Assembly: GCA_020851655.1 (NCBI GenBank) | Contig: JADZCI010000151.1 | Span: forward strand, 1 to 34,541 | DNA from: Bryobacterales bacterium | Lineage (GTDB): Bacteria > Acidobacteriota > Terriglobia > Bryobacterales > Bryobacteraceae | Length of the DNA stretch: 34,541 nt | Direction of reading: 5' to 3' | Part shown: piece after piece, positions 1 to 8,537 of the stretch | Position numbering within the stretch: position 1 is the first letter of the stretch | Layout: the number at the start of each line of letters is the position of its first letter | Position numbers and translations under genes: made by a program | The notes under the pieces: generated by a model | Told to the model about the DNA's origin: nothing | Seen by the model: the letters and a program-made list of their open reading frames with translations, nothing else | Database searches by the model: none

Positions 1-296
1 AGGATCTGACCATCCGGCGTTTTTTCATCGCGGGCGTGCTGGCGCTTACCCTCATGGCGCCTCTGGCGGCCACCTCATTCGATGCCGCGATTCGCTGGAT
101 GGGCGGCAAGAGATGGCGCCTGCTGCATCGCCTCATCTACTTGAGCGCCATCGCCGGTATCGTCCATTACGCCTGGCAGGGCAAGTCGCTTGTCCGGGAG
201 CCGCTCTATTACGCGGCGATTCTCGTTGCGCTCTTGCTCGTCCGTGTCGTGCTGTGGTTGGTAAAAATCAGGCGGCCCGCCGTGGTTGCGGTCTGA
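1..296 (+). CDS. msrQ: MsrQ-like haem-binding membrane subunit, 3' end (partial)
   Basis: The reading frame is open from base 3 to a TGA at 294-296 and begins outside the window, so only the last 98 residues are seen. They hold two hydrophobic segments, and between them a basic loop followed by the pattern R-W-R-L-L-H-R-L-I-Y...H-Y-A-W. This matches the C-terminal half of the ferric-reductase-like transmembrane family, in particular MsrQ (YedZ), where the histidines help bind haem b. MsrQ passes quinone-derived electrons to the periplasmic molybdopterin enzyme MsrP, which repairs methionine sulfoxide in envelope proteins. MsrP is not in the window; in other genomes it often lies just upstream. 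The stop abuts the stop of the convergent next gene (296/297) with no intergenic base. The family call is fairly safe, the exact subfamily less so. Confidence 0.7.
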   Translation, partial: DLTIRRFFIAGVLALTLMAPLAATSFDAAIRWMGGKRWRLLHRLIYLSAIAGIVHYAWQGKSLVREPLYYAAILVALLLVRVVLWLVKIRRPAVVAV

Positions 297-1115
297 CTAT
301 TTGCGGTAACTCGCCAGCAGAATGTCGCCCGTTTGCGGCAGCGCGCCGGGCAGAAACGTAATCGTCGCTCCGCTCAGCGTGAAGTCCACCGCCACCCGCT
401 GCAGGATTCCGTTGCGGTAGATGTGCAGACTGGAAGCCGGCGCCGGAGCCCCGCCCAATGTGAACGTGCGGTTGGAGCCGTCGATCACGCCGCCCGGAAC
501 CTCCTGGTCCACAAAAACGATCGTGCTTCCGCACGGTCCCGACGTTCCGTCCACGCGCACGCAGTCGGACCCCGCGCCGCTCGCCGCCGTCAACTGCCCG
601 AGCGCGTCCACCACCGCCGAACGCGACGGCGCGTAACCGGGGCCCTTGGAAACTTTCACGTTGAGGATTTCCTGCAATCCCTCCACATCGCTGATCTCAA
701 TCGGGCCCGCCAGCCCGCCTGAGAGTCCGCCCAAGCCGGTATCCGGGAGCTTAATGTCTTTGAGTTTGAGCGGCGAAGTGCTGGGACGCACCACCCAAAT
801 CTCGTTGAACTGGTTCTTTCCGTCGCTCTGGTAACGCACCGCGTAGAACGCGCCGTTCATCGCATTCGTTGTTGGCACCAGCTTGACCAGGATCTGGCCG
901 TTGCGAATCGGAACGGCGATCTCCGCGCTCCCGATCGTTGACGAGTCCGCCGCGATGAACGACTTCCACTGAACGTAGGCCGTCCCGTTGAACAGCGATC
1001 CGTCGGCCAGATAGACCGTATCTTGGATCGTCGTCAGCGCGGGGGCGGCGTCGGCCGTCCATCCGAAAACCATCAACAGCATCAAGGCAAAGCCAGGCGC
1101 GAATTTGCGAGACAT
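297..1115 (-). CDS. secreted beta-rich protein of unknown function
   Basis: This 272-residue protein starts with a clear signal peptide: basic S-R-K, then a hydrophobic stretch to about residue 23 (cleavage probably near T-A-D-A-A). The ATG is preceded by GAGAGGA (1124-1130) with an 8-nt spacer, which fixes the start. The middle is rich in Gly/Pro, with a G-L-G-G-L-S-G-G-L-A-G run near residue 130. The last ~75 residues form a compact beta module: I-D-G-S-N-R-T-F-T-L, then L-H-I-Y-R-N-G, then D-F-T-L-S-G-A-T-I-T-F, ending G-D-I-L-L-A-S-Y-R. Modules with this alternating pattern recur in phage-tail-like and acidobacterial exported proteins, but I cannot name a family. It is likely periplasmic or extracellular, since no second membrane segment is seen. 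Function is unknown. Confidence 0.75.
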   Translation of the reverse strand: MSRKFAPGFALMLLMVFGWTADAAPALTTIQDTVYLADGSLFNGTAYVQWKSFIAADSSTIGSAEIAVPIRNGQILVKLVPTTNAMNGAFYAVRYQSDGKNQFNEIWVVRPSTSPLKLKDIKLPDTGLGGLSGGLAGPIEISDVEGLQEILNVKVSKGPGYAPSRSAVVDALGQLTAASGAGSDCVRVDGTSGPCGSTIVFVDQEVPGGVIDGSNRTFTLGGAPAPASSLHIYRNGILQRVAVDFTLSGATITFLPGALPQTGDILLASYRK

Positions 1116-1302
1116 CGAATCAGTCCTCTCGGTTGCTTGCTTGATCCGGTCATTCCTTCGCCGGACCTGTCCGACCGAGAGTATAGGAACGGCCTCGAGT
1201 TTACCCTCTCCGGATCTCTGCTTTAGACAGATTGCAACTCATTCACTCGATTGAGGATCGTCTCGATTCAGAAATCTCGGCAAACGCTGTGACCGTGGCT
1301 TT
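1116..1302 (-). promoter_or_regulatory. promoter/leader region of the secreted-protein gene
   Basis: This is the longest gene-free stretch (187 nt). On the minus strand it holds TATACT (1180-1185), a good -10 element without a clear -35. Transcription would begin near 1173 and give a leader of about 58 nt ending in the GAGAGGA ribosome site (1124-1130). Three nested inverted repeats are present: CTCTCGGT/ACCGAGAG (1126-1133/1174-1181), TCCGG/CCGGA (1145-1149/1161-1165) and CGGAC-CT-GTCCG (1162-1173). The outer repeat includes both the ribosome site and part of the -10. Further upstream CTCGATT occurs twice, 16 nt apart (1246-1252, 1262-1268). No terminator for serS is visible. The promoter role is inferred. 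Confidence 0.4.
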
Positions 1303-2586
1303 CTACGCCAGCGACCCTTGCTTGGTGATCACCTCGGCGTTCATGTATGGCTGCAGCGCCTTCGGAATCGCCACGCTCCCATCGGCTTGCTGGCAGTTCT
1401 CGACAATAGCGACCCATGTCCTGCCCACCGCCAACCCGCTGCCGTTCAATGTATGTGCGTATTCGGTCTTGCCTTTTGCGCCGCGAAACCGGATGTTGGC
1501 CCGACGCGCCTGAAAGCCCTCGAAGTTCGAACAGGACGAAATCTCGCGATAGCAGTTCTGCCCCGGCATCCACACTTCGATGTCGTACGTCTTGGCCGAG
1601 GAGAAACCCATATCCGCGGTGCACAAAACCACGGTCCGGTAAGGCAGCCCTAAGCGTTCCAGCACCTGCTCGGCCGCCCGCGTCAGACTCTCCAGTTCGT
1701 CATAGCTCTGTTCCGGCCGCGTGAACTTCACCAGTTCGACTTTCTGGAATTGGTGTTGCCGGATGATGCCCCGCACGTCGCGCCCATAGCTGCCCGCTTC
1801 ACTTCGAAAGCACGGTGTATAGGCGCAGAGCCGCAGCGGCAGCTTGCCGCCGTCCAGCGTTTCATCCCGAAAGAGGTTGGTCACCGGAACCTCGGCCGTC
1901 GGCGCCAGCCAGAAATCGAATTTCTCGCACTTGAACAGGTCGTCGGCAAACTTGGGCAACTGCCCGGTCCCGTACAGACTCGCTGAATTGATCAGAAACG
2001 GCGGCAGAACCTCGGTATAGCCGTGCTCCCGCGTATGCAGGTCCAGCATAAAGTTGATCAACGCCCGCTCCAGCCTGGCGCCCGGTCCCCAATAAACGGC
2101 GAAGCGCGCGCCCGTGATCTTTGAGGCCCGCTCGAGATCCAGCACTCCTAATTCCGGCCCCAGGTCCCAGTGCGCTTTGGGTTCAAAGCCGAATGCCGGC
2201 GGCTCGCCCCACTTCTTCACCTCGACGTTGTCCTCGGCGCTGCGTCCCACAGGCACGGATTCGTGCGGCACGTTCGGAATACTCGCCAACTGCAGCCGGA
2301 AATCTTCTTCGATGGCCTTGACCTGTTCTTCCAATCCCGCGATGCGCTCGCCGGTCTCACGGACCTTTTGTTGTTGCCCGGCTGTGTCGGCGCCGGCCTT
2401 CTTCAGCTTGCCGATTTCCATGCTTTCGGCATTGCGTTGCGCCTTGAGTTGCTCCGATTCGGTCAGGACCGCCCTGCGTTTGGTATCGAGCGCCCGGAAA
2501 GCCTCCACATCGAGGTGAAACCCGCGCGCCGCCAGCCGTTCGGCGATGGCATCCAGATGGCTTCGAAAGTTCCCGAGTTCGTGCAT
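1303..2586 (-). CDS. serS: seryl-tRNA synthetase
   Basis: This 427-residue protein is of normal length for bacterial SerRS, the class II enzyme that charges tRNA-Ser with serine using ATP in the cytoplasm. Residues about 25-110 form the heptad-rich coiled-coil arm that grips the tRNA long variable arm. The catalytic core follows, with class II motif 2 around [11 protein letters not shown], a typical Q-F-x-K-V-E segment, and motif 3 near the C-terminus in the region [11 protein letters not shown]. The ATG is followed by the family-typical H-E-L-G-N-F-R. A GGAAG lies 4 nt before the start, and TAGAAT lies 9 nt before it. It is divergent from the E1 gene and not in an obvious operon. Identification is secure. 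Confidence 0.98.
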   Translation of the reverse strand: MHELGNFRSHLDAIAERLAARGFHLDVEAFRALDTKRRAVLTESEQLKAQRNAESMEIGKLKKAGADTAGQQQKVRETGERIAGLEEQVKAIEEDFRLQLASIPNVPHESVPVGRSAEDNVEVKKWGEPPAFGFEPKAHWDLGPELGVLDLERASKITGARFAVYWGPGARLERALINFMLDLHTREHGYTEVLPPFLINSASLYGTGQLPKFADDLFKCEKFDFWLAPTAEVPVTNLFRDETLDGGKLPLRLCAYTPCFRSEAGSYGRDVRGIIRQHQFQKVELVKFTRPEQSYDELESLTRAAEQVLERLGLPYRTVVLCTADMGFSSAKTYDIEVWMPGQNCYREISSCSNFEGFQARRANIRFRGAKGKTEYAHTLNGSGLAVGRTWVAIVENCQQADGSVAIPKALQPYMNAEVITKQGSLA

Positions 2587-2595
2587 GGAACTTCC

Positions 2596-2601
2596 ATTCT
2601 A
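2596..2601 (-). promoter_or_regulatory. candidate -10 element for serS
   Basis: TAGAAT on the minus strand lies 9 nt before the serS ATG and fits the TANNNT pattern. It would place the transcript start close to the start codon, so the mRNA would be leaderless or nearly so. A TTGTGG hexamer (2622-2627) lies 20 nt upstream, too far for a standard -35 spacing. Weak evidence on its own; it belongs to a pattern also seen before the genes at 2666, 5965, 10888 and 12040. Confidence 0.3.
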
Positions 2602-2654
2602 CCAACGGGATAGCAAACACCCCACAAAACTGCTGACCCGGGGTTGAATTCGAC

Positions 2655-2660
2655 TACACT
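2655..2660 (+). promoter_or_regulatory. candidate -10 element for the fused E1 gene
   Basis: TACACT ends 5 nt before the GTG at 2666. No convincing -35 lies 16-18 nt upstream. If it is a -10 element, transcription would start at or next to that GTG, giving a leaderless mRNA. The same hexamer precedes the genes at 12040 and 13623. Confidence 0.35.
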
Positions 2661-2665
2661 GTCAA

Positions 2666-4795
2666 GTGAGGGACGGAGCAATCACAGTCTTGGCTACCGC
2701 AAAATCTGTTGACCTGTCCACCGAGACCAACCTCCGCTACTGCGGGTTGAGCCGCGAGGCCCTCATACAGGCCTTCCGCAACATGCAGACCTCCCGCCGC
2801 CTGGATGACCGCGAGGTCCTGCTCAAACGCCAAAGCCGCATCTTCTTCCAGATCAGCGGCGCCGGGCACGAGTGCATCCAAACCGCCCTCGGCATGCAGA
2901 TGCGCCCCGGCAAGGACTGGTTCTTCCTCTACTATCGCGACCGCGCGCTCGCGCTCGCTCTCGGCATCACCCCCGAGCAGATGCTGCTGCAAAGCGTCGG
3001 CGCCGCGGCCGACATGCAATCTGGCGGCCGGCAAATGCCGTCGCACTGGAGTTCCACCGAACTCCACATCGTCAGCGGATCGTCGCCCACCGGAACGCAA
3101 TTCGTTCAGTCCATCGGTTGCGCCGAAGCCGAACGCTACCTCAACCGGGACTCCGATAACGTCACCCTGGTCACCTCCGGTGAAGGCGCCACCAGCGAAG
3201 GCGAATTCTGGGAAGCGATGAACGCCGCCTGCCTGGAACGCCTCAAGATCCTGTTCGTCGTCGAGGACAACGGCTACGCCATCTCGGTTCCCTCGGAAAA
3301 GCAAACCGCCGGCGGCTCAATTTCCCGTCTTCTTTCCGGTTTCCCGCACCTGCTGCGTCTGGAAACCGACGGCAATGATTTCCTGGCCTCCTACCGCGCC
3401 GTTGAAGAAGCGCTGCACTACGTGCGCGCCGGTCATGGTCCCGCTCTGGTCCACGCCCACGTGATCAGGCCCTATTCGCACTCCCTTTCCGACGACGAAA
3501 AGCTCTACAAGACTCAAGCCGAGCGCGAAGCCGAAGCCGCGCGAGACCCCATCGTCACCTATCCCCGCTGGCTCATCCAGGAAGGCTTGCTCGACGAGCA
3601 CGCCTACAAACGCATCTGCCACGAGATCAACGTCGAGATTCAGGAGGTGGCCGAAAAAGCCGTTCACGCCGAGCCGCCCTCCACCGCGGGCGTCCTCGAC
3701 TACCTGTATTCGGACAAGATCGACCCCACTTCGTCGGAATTTGAAGTCGAGCCTTCCTTCCAGGGCGAGCCGCGCACCATGGTGGACGAGATCAATTTGA
3801 CGCTCGCCGAGGAGATGGCCCGCAATCCGAAGATCATCCTGTTCGGGGAGGATGTCGCCGATTGCAGCCGCGAGGAAAATCTCGCCGAGGTCAAGGGCAA
3901 GGGCGGCGTGTTCAAGGCCACCTACGGCCTGCAAACCCGGTTCGGAAGCGAGCGCTGCTTCAATACCCCCATCGCCGAAGCCGCGATTCTGGGGCGCGCC
4001 ATCGGCATGGGTCTGCGCGGCCTCAAACCGGTTCCCGAGATCCAGTTCTTCGACTACATCTGGCCCGCCATGATGCAGATTCGCGACGAGCTGTCCAATA
4101 TGCGCTGGCGCTCGTTCAACGCCTGGTCCTGCCCCGCCGTAATCCGCGTCGCCATCGGCGGATACCTCAACGGCGGAGCCATCTATCACAGCCAGTGCGG
4201 CGAGGTTGTGTTCACGCATATTCCCGGGCTGCGCGTGGTCTTTCCCTCGAATGCCCTCGACGCCTGCGGCCTCCTCCGCACCGCGCTGCGCGCCGACGAC
4301 CCGGTCCTGTTCCTCGAGCACAAGCGGCTCTATCGGGAACCCTACAACCGCTCTCCGCATCCGGGCCCCGCCTACACCATCCCGTTCGGCAAAGCCCGCA
4401 TCGTCAAGCCCGGCCAGGACCTCACAATCGTCACCTACGGCGCCACAGTCCAGAAGTCCCTGCTGGCCGCGACCCAGTTGGAAAACCGCCTTGCCGGCGC
4501 GTCCATTGAGATTCTCGACCTTCGCACGCTCTCACCCTTCGATTGGGAAGCCATCCGCCGTTCAGTCGAAAAAACCAACCGCGTCATCGTCGTGCACGAG
4601 GACACCCTGAGCTGGGGCTTCGGAGCCGAAATCTCCGCCCGCATCGCCAATGAACTGTTCACCTCGCTCGACGCGCCTGTCGGCCGCGTCGGCGCACTGG
4701 ACTGCTGGGTGCCCTACCACCCCGGCCTGGAAGACCACGTCCTGCCCCAGGTCGACCACATCGCCCGGGAAGCCGAGCGCATCCTCACGTTCTAA
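2666..4795 (+). CDS. fused alpha/beta E1 of a thiamine-dependent 2-oxoacid dehydrogenase
   Basis: One 709-residue chain joins the E1 alpha (about 25-340) and E1 beta (about 370-705) subunits, which are usually separate proteins. E1 decarboxylates a 2-oxoacid (pyruvate or a branched-chain oxoacid) on thiamine diphosphate and passes the acyl group to lipoyl-E2. The alpha half shows the diphosphate/Mg motif G-E-G (172-174) to E-D-N (ending 202). The beta half shows F-G-E-D-V (near 393) and T-P-I-A-E (Glu near 439, the expected cofactor-activating Glu). No E2, E3 or lipoyl gene is nearby, so the substrate cannot be read from context. The start is uncertain: GTG 2666 follows TACACT by 5 nt, while TTG 2690 has a GGAG (2675-2678) 11 nt ahead. 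The stop is 12 nt from a convergent gene. Confidence 0.9.
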   Translation: MRDGAITVLATAKSVDLSTETNLRYCGLSREALIQAFRNMQTSRRLDDREVLLKRQSRIFFQISGAGHECIQTALGMQMRPGKDWFFLYYRDRALALALGITPEQMLLQSVGAAADMQSGGRQMPSHWSSTELHIVSGSSPTGTQFVQSIGCAEAERYLNRDSDNVTLVTSGEGATSEGEFWEAMNAACLERLKILFVVEDNGYAISVPSEKQTAGGSISRLLSGFPHLLRLETDGNDFLASYRAVEEALHYVRAGHGPALVHAHVIRPYSHSLSDDEKLYKTQAEREAEAARDPIVTYPRWLIQEGLLDEHAYKRICHEINVEIQEVAEKAVHAEPPSTAGVLDYLYSDKIDPTSSEFEVEPSFQGEPRTMVDEINLTLAEEMARNPKIILFGEDVADCSREENLAEVKGKGGVFKATYGLQTRFGSERCFNTPIAEAAILGRAIGMGLRGLKPVPEIQFFDYIWPAMMQIRDELSNMRWRSFNAWSCPAVIRVAIGGYLNGGAIYHSQCGEVVFTHIPGLRVVFPSNALDACGLLRTALRADDPVLFLEHKRLYREPYNRSPHPGPAYTIPFGKARIVKPGQDLTIVTYGATVQKSLLAATQLENRLAGASIEILDLRTLSPFDWEAIRRSVEKTNRVIVVHEDTLSWGFGAEISARIANELFTSLDAPVGRVGALDCWVPYHPGLEDHVLPQVDHIAREAERILTF

Positions 4796-4807
4796 AACGG
4801 CGGCCCT

Positions 4808-5884
4808 TCAAACCCGCGGAAACCAGCCCTTGCGATACATCCCGTACGCGATTCCAAACATCAGCACCGTGTAAGCAATCGCGAACAGCAGCGAGGCGTT
4901 GACCGGAGACGCCAGCGGCGCGAAAACACTGTGAAAAATCGCCTCCCGCCATCCCATCATGTCCAGCACCTGGATCAGGATCTCCGATGCCATGTAGACC
5001 GCTATCGCGTTCATGCCGAGAATCACCAGCGGACGCGCCCAGCGTTTCCACCCCAGCCCGTCGACAATCCACAGCAGGCTCGCGAAGACCACAAAATCCA
5101 GGCCCGCCATGAACAGCGCGAACGACGTGGTCCAGAGCTTCTTGTTGATCGGCAGCCATTGATCGCAAATCAAACCCGCCGCCAGCAACAGGCTTCCGGC
5201 CAGGTATAGCCAAGTGGTGCGTTCGGCCAGATCGCGTTTCAATCGCAGGATGTGCCCCGCCATCAGCCCCAGGAGCGTGGTCGCAATGGCGGGCAGGGTG
5301 CTGACGATCCCTTCCGGGTCCCAGGTCTTGGTCTGTGCGTAATTGTGCGAGCCCAGCACCAGGTGGTCGATGTAGTGCGCAAAGTTCCGCTCCACATCCA
5401 GGTAACCCGCGCCCACGCCGGGCACCGGCGCAAACTTCATGATCAGCCAGTAAACGCCCAGCAGCGAGACAAGCCAGGCGATCTGCCCGCGCACCGGTGT
5501 CGTCAGGAAAAGCACCGAGCAGACAAAGTAGCAGATGGCCAGGCGTTGCAGGACCCCCAGAATTCGCAATGTGGACAGGTCGAAATCGGGAAACGCGTAA
5601 ACCAGCAGCCCGAGGGCAAAGATGATTGCCGCGCGCTTGAGTATCTGGAGGAATAACTGCCGCCGCGGCGTCCCCGCATCCATTCGCTTTTGCAGCGCCA
5701 GCGTGATCGCCACGCCGATAATCCAGGCAAACGAAGGGAAAACCGTGTCCGTCAGCGTCCAGCCGTCCCATGCGGAGTGTTCCAGCGGCGCGTACACGTG
5801 GCGGCTGTCGCCAGGGTTGTTGACCAGGATCATCAATGCAATGGTTGCGCCGCGAAAGGCATCGAGCGAAGTCAGACGCTGCAT
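4808..5884 (-). CDS. NagX/HGSNAT-like membrane acyltransferase (DUF5009 type)
   Basis: This 358-residue protein has about ten membrane segments and begins M-Q-R-L-T-S-L-D-A-F-R-G, the usual opening of the heparan-alpha-glucosaminide N-acetyltransferase-like family. The first loop holds L-E-H-S-A-W-D-G-W-T-L-T-D followed by F-P-S-F; His36 is the likely acyl-transfer residue by analogy with human HGSNAT. L-G-V-L-Q-R-L and L-G-M-N-A-I-A-V-Y are further conserved segments. Such proteins are proposed to acylate amino sugars across the membrane, and bacterial NagX is linked to chitin/GlcNAc use; the substrate here is unknown. I chose the ATG at 5884 because GAGG lies 8 nt before it; a longer frame to 5971 would run into the divergent ribokinase gene. 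Confidence 0.85.
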   Translation of the reverse strand: MQRLTSLDAFRGATIALMILVNNPGDSRHVYAPLEHSAWDGWTLTDTVFPSFAWIIGVAITLALQKRMDAGTPRRQLFLQILKRAAIIFALGLLVYAFPDFDLSTLRILGVLQRLAICYFVCSVLFLTTPVRGQIAWLVSLLGVYWLIMKFAPVPGVGAGYLDVERNFAHYIDHLVLGSHNYAQTKTWDPEGIVSTLPAIATTLLGLMAGHILRLKRDLAERTTWLYLAGSLLLAAGLICDQWLPINKKLWTTSFALFMAGLDFVVFASLLWIVDGLGWKRWARPLVILGMNAIAVYMASEILIQVLDMMGWREAIFHSVFAPLASPVNASLLFAIAYTVLMFGIAYGMYRKGWFPRV

Positions 5885-5914
5885 GGGCTGATCCTCAATG
5901 GTAGCCGGATACGA

Positions 5915-5941
5915 AACTGCCGTGGTTCCAGTCTGGCAGTT
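5915..5941. promoter_or_regulatory. inverted repeat in the divergent intergenic region, candidate operator
   Basis: AACTGCC (5915-5921) and GGCAGTT (5935-5941) form a perfect 7-bp inverted repeat around a 13-nt centre, which itself contains CCAG-T-CTGG (5928-5936). It lies in the 80 bp between the divergent acyltransferase and ribokinase genes. This is a typical place for a repressor site controlling both. No regulator gene is nearby, so the binding protein is unknown. Confidence 0.35.
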
Positions 5942-5952
5942 AAACAGATTGA

Positions 5953-5958
5953 TAAGCT
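5953..5958 (+). promoter_or_regulatory. candidate -10 element for ribokinase gene
   Basis: TAAGCT fits TANNNT and ends 6 nt before the ribokinase GTG. No ribosome site precedes that GTG, which agrees with a leaderless mRNA. No -35 was seen. Confidence 0.25.
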
Positions 5959-5964
5959 CGACAC

Positions 5965-6915
5965 GTGGCAACCAGTGCTTCTGTTGTGGTCGTGGGCAGC
6001 CTGAACATGGATTTCGTCGTCCAGGTGGAACGTCTTCCCGCTCCCGGTGAAACCGTCTTAGGGTCGGACTTCAAGACCATCCCCGGCGGCAAGGGCGCCA
6101 ATCAAGCCTGCGCCGCCGGAAGGCTGGGCGGATCCGCGGTCCACGCGCGAATGATCGGCCGCGTGGGAGTGGATTCGTTCGGAGACCAGTTGAAGGCCAG
6201 CCTGGCGGCCGCCGGCGTGGATGTCTCCTCCGTCATGGGAACCCGCGCCCAACCTACCGGCGTTGCCTTGATCTGGGTCGAGGACTCGGGCCAGAATTCC
6301 ATCGTCGTGGCCTCCGGCGCCAACTGGTCGCTCAGCGCCGCCGACATCGAGTCGGTGAGGTCCGCGTTTCACGGCGCGCGCTGCGCTTTGTTCCAACTCG
6401 AGACGCCCCTGGAAGCGGTATCGGCCGCCATGGCTGCCGCCCGCGGCCAAGGCGCGCTCACCATTCTCGATCCGGCGCCCGCCCAGCCGCTCTCCTCCGA
6501 TTTGCTCTCCTCCGTCAGCGTGCTCACCCCCAACGAGCCGGAAGCCTGCATCCTGCTCGGACGCCCCGCCGCGCGCGTCGGTCCAGCCGAGGCGCTGGAA
6601 CTCGCTTCCGCATTGAGAGCGCGCGGCCCCGCCGCCGTCGTGCTCAAACTGGGCGACCAGGGGTGCTTGTATGCCGATGCCAGCCAGACCCTCCGCAGCC
6701 CGGCCTTTCGCGTCGAGGCCGTCGATTCCACCGCGGCCGGCGATACCTTCAACGCCGGGCTGGCCGTCGCCTTGGCCGAAGGCCATCCCATCGGCGAGGC
6801 GCTGCGCTTCGCCAACGCCGCCGCCGCTATCTCCGTCACCCGTTTGGGCGCGCAATCCTCCGTCCCGTCGCGCGCCGAAGTCGAAGAGTTCCTGCGTCAG
6901 CGCTCCGTCGAATAG
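5965..6915 (+). CDS. rbsK: ribokinase (PfkB family sugar kinase)
   Basis: This 316-residue protein is of normal ribokinase length. It phosphorylates ribose, or a related sugar or nucleoside, with ATP in the cytoplasm. The N-terminus has V-V-G-S-L-N-M-D and then P-G-G-K-G-A-N-Q-A, the PfkB sugar-binding signature. The C-terminal signature D-S-T-A-A-G-D-T-F-N supplies the anion hole and the catalytic base Asp260. The alanine before A-G-D is also seen in known ribokinases. The start is a GTG without an evident ribosome site. The 3' end overlaps the convergent membrane-protein gene by 19 nt. With no ribose transporter here, the link to the divergent amino-sugar acyltransferase is only a hint of sugar salvage. 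The true sugar could differ. Confidence 0.88.
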   Translation: MATSASVVVVGSLNMDFVVQVERLPAPGETVLGSDFKTIPGGKGANQACAAGRLGGSAVHARMIGRVGVDSFGDQLKASLAAAGVDVSSVMGTRAQPTGVALIWVEDSGQNSIVVASGANWSLSAADIESVRSAFHGARCALFQLETPLEAVSAAMAAARGQGALTILDPAPAQPLSSDLLSSVSVLTPNEPEACILLGRPAARVGPAEALELASALRARGPAAVVLKLGDQGCLYADASQTLRSPAFRVEAVDSTAAGDTFNAGLAVALAEGHPIGEALRFANAAAAISVTRLGAQSSVPSRAEVEEFLRQRSVE

Positions 6916-8537
6916 ACCGCGTACCGCGAGTTCCTGAACAGCGGCGTGGCGCCCGCGGGTTGCTCCACCGTAACCGGCAGAACGTAGTGCGTGATGCCAT
7001 AGCCGGCGAACCGCGACTCGTCTCCCGGCCGCCAGTCACCCTGCCGCAGGCGCTGCCACCGCGTCCACCATTCAAACCCCAGCGACGGCAGCAGGTTCAC
7101 CTGCCCGCCTCCCTTCCAGTCGACGTAGATGGATCGCAGCGCTTCCGCGCGGAAAATTCCTGGCGCCAGGTCGTGGCCGTCACCCGCAAACACAAACACC
7201 GCCGACTTGGGGCTGTGCGCCGCCGCCCACGACGACAGCTCCGCCAGTGCGGGCGTGTGCAGTGACGGGTAATTGCGAACCTTGCCCGCCGTAGGCAGCA
7301 GCAGGAACGGAGCGGCGGCGGCAAGGCCGGCTCGCCACCACGAAACGCGCCCGCCCCAGGCGGCGAAAGTCGAAATCCCGGCCAGCGCCAGCACCACCGC
7401 CAGCCGGGTGCGCGACATCTCGTTCCCCAGGTCGAACAACTGCGCCACTCTTCCATTGGCGGGCAGCGCATAAACCAGGACAAACCACGCCAGCGCCTCC
7501 CACCAGCGCCGCGCGCCCGCGGCTTGAATCCCCGCGCAGGCGCCGAGAATAATTGCGAACGCCGTGATAAACAGTACTGCGCGCGCCGGCTGCGCCTGCG
7601 GAATCAGGCTCCATTTCGCAACGTCCAGCAGCAGCCAGGAAACGCCGGCGCTGGCCATCCCGCATAGCGGCAGCCCAAGAGACAGCCACTCCAGCGGCGC
7701 CGTCATCACTGGGCGGAACCGCCTCCACGCCACGTACACAAACACCATCAGCAGCGGGTACTGCCAGAACCAGTCCGAAGGCCACTGGCTGATCCAGTTG
7801 TACGCTCCGCGCATGCGCTGCAAGCTCTCCAGCGGAGGTCCGATGCGCGAGAAGAAATTCTGCGTTTCCCGTTCCCCGGCTTGCGTGCGCGACAGCACAA
7901 ACAGCACCCCCATCGAGATCGCCGCCGGAACCAGAATCCGCAGCGGCTCCTTGCGCCGGTGCAGCACCAGCCAGAACAATCCCGCAACCGCCCACAGCGG
8001 AAAGGCGGTCGGCGGATGAAACAGAAAGGCCAGCGCTCCCGCCACTCCCGACCACAGCCAGTCGCGATGCGCCGCCAGCCCGGCTGAAAGAAAGATCAGC
8101 GATACCGCAAACGCGCGCGGCACGGGTTCGTATTCAAACAACAATACCGACGGCCCGTTGATCACCGCTCCCAGCGCGAAACACGACGTCACTAGAAGCG
8201 CGTGGCTCACGGCGAATCCCAAGGCCCGCACAATCAGAAAAACGCCCCACAGCGCGCACCACCGGAACACAAACTGCTCGCCCATCAGGATGTCGCGAAA
8301 GCTCAAGCCGGTCAGCTTTCGCAGACCGATCGCCACTTCGTCGTAAATCGTGTAGCTCACGTGAGGCCGTGTGGCGACCAGGTCCGACGTCAGGACCGAT
8401 GGATCCCAGATGTGCTCCAGAATCGCCACATAGATCTGCGTGTCCGACTGCAGCCACGTGTGGCCCGGAAAATGAAAAAAACCAACAACCGTGAGGATGA
8501 GGATGGCGAGGCCGGTAAGGAGTGACTCGCGGCTCAC
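6897..8537 (-). CDS. polytopic membrane protein of unknown function
   Basis: This 546-residue protein has roughly ten to twelve hydrophobic segments spread over residues 8-430, then a soluble C-terminal domain of about 110 residues (S-W-A-A-A-H-S-P-K to the end). The first long loop after TM1 carries acidic residues (S-D-T-Q-I-Y...D-P-S...S-D-L). The overall plan, many membrane helices followed by a soluble tail, recalls GT-C membrane glycosyltransferases, but I see no diagnostic motif and do not assign that function. The start is GTG at 8537: it overlaps the TGA of the upstream TPR gene as GTGA, and residues encoded further upstream do not look like protein. It is probably translated by coupling to the TPR gene. 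It overlaps convergent rbsK by 19 nt. Confidence 0.75.
   Translation of the reverse strand: MSRESLLTGLAILILTVVGFFHFPGHTWLQSDTQIYVAILEHIWDPSVLTSDLVATRPHVSYTIYDEVAIGLRKLTGLSFRDILMGEQFVFRWCALWGVFLIVRALGFAVSHALLVTSCFALGAVINGPSVLLFEYEPVPRAFAVSLIFLSAGLAAHRDWLWSGVAGALAFLFHPPTAFPLWAVAGLFWLVLHRRKEPLRILVPAAISMGVLFVLSRTQAGERETQNFFSRIGPPLESLQRMRGAYNWISQWPSDWFWQYPLLMVFVYVAWRRFRPVMTAPLEWLSLGLPLCGMASAGVSWLLLDVAKWSLIPQAQPARAVLFITAFAIILGACAGIQAAGARRWWEALAWFVLVYALPANGRVAQLFDLGNEMSRTRLAVVLALAGISTFAAWGGRVSWWRAGLAAAAPFLLLPTAGKVRNYPSLHTPALAELSSWAAAHSPKSAVFVFAGDGHDLAPGIFRAEALRSIYVDWKGGGQVNLLPSLGFEWWTRWQRLRQGDWRPGDESRFAGYGITHYVLPVTVEQPAGATPLFRNSRYAVYSTER

Noticed and set aside
1246..1268. CTCGATT direct repeat as a possible CRISPR or repeat array
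   Set aside because: Only two 7-nt copies 16 nt apart; at most a weak regulator site.
3317..4360. 347-codon minus-strand frame inside the E1 gene
   Set aside because: Shadow of the codon bias of the E1 gene; no start context and no recognisable motif.
4796..4807. Terminator between the convergent E1 and acyltransferase genes
   Set aside because: No stem-loop or T-run is visible in or around the 12-nt gap; the same holds for the convergent ends at 296/297, 6897-6915 and 22587-22591.
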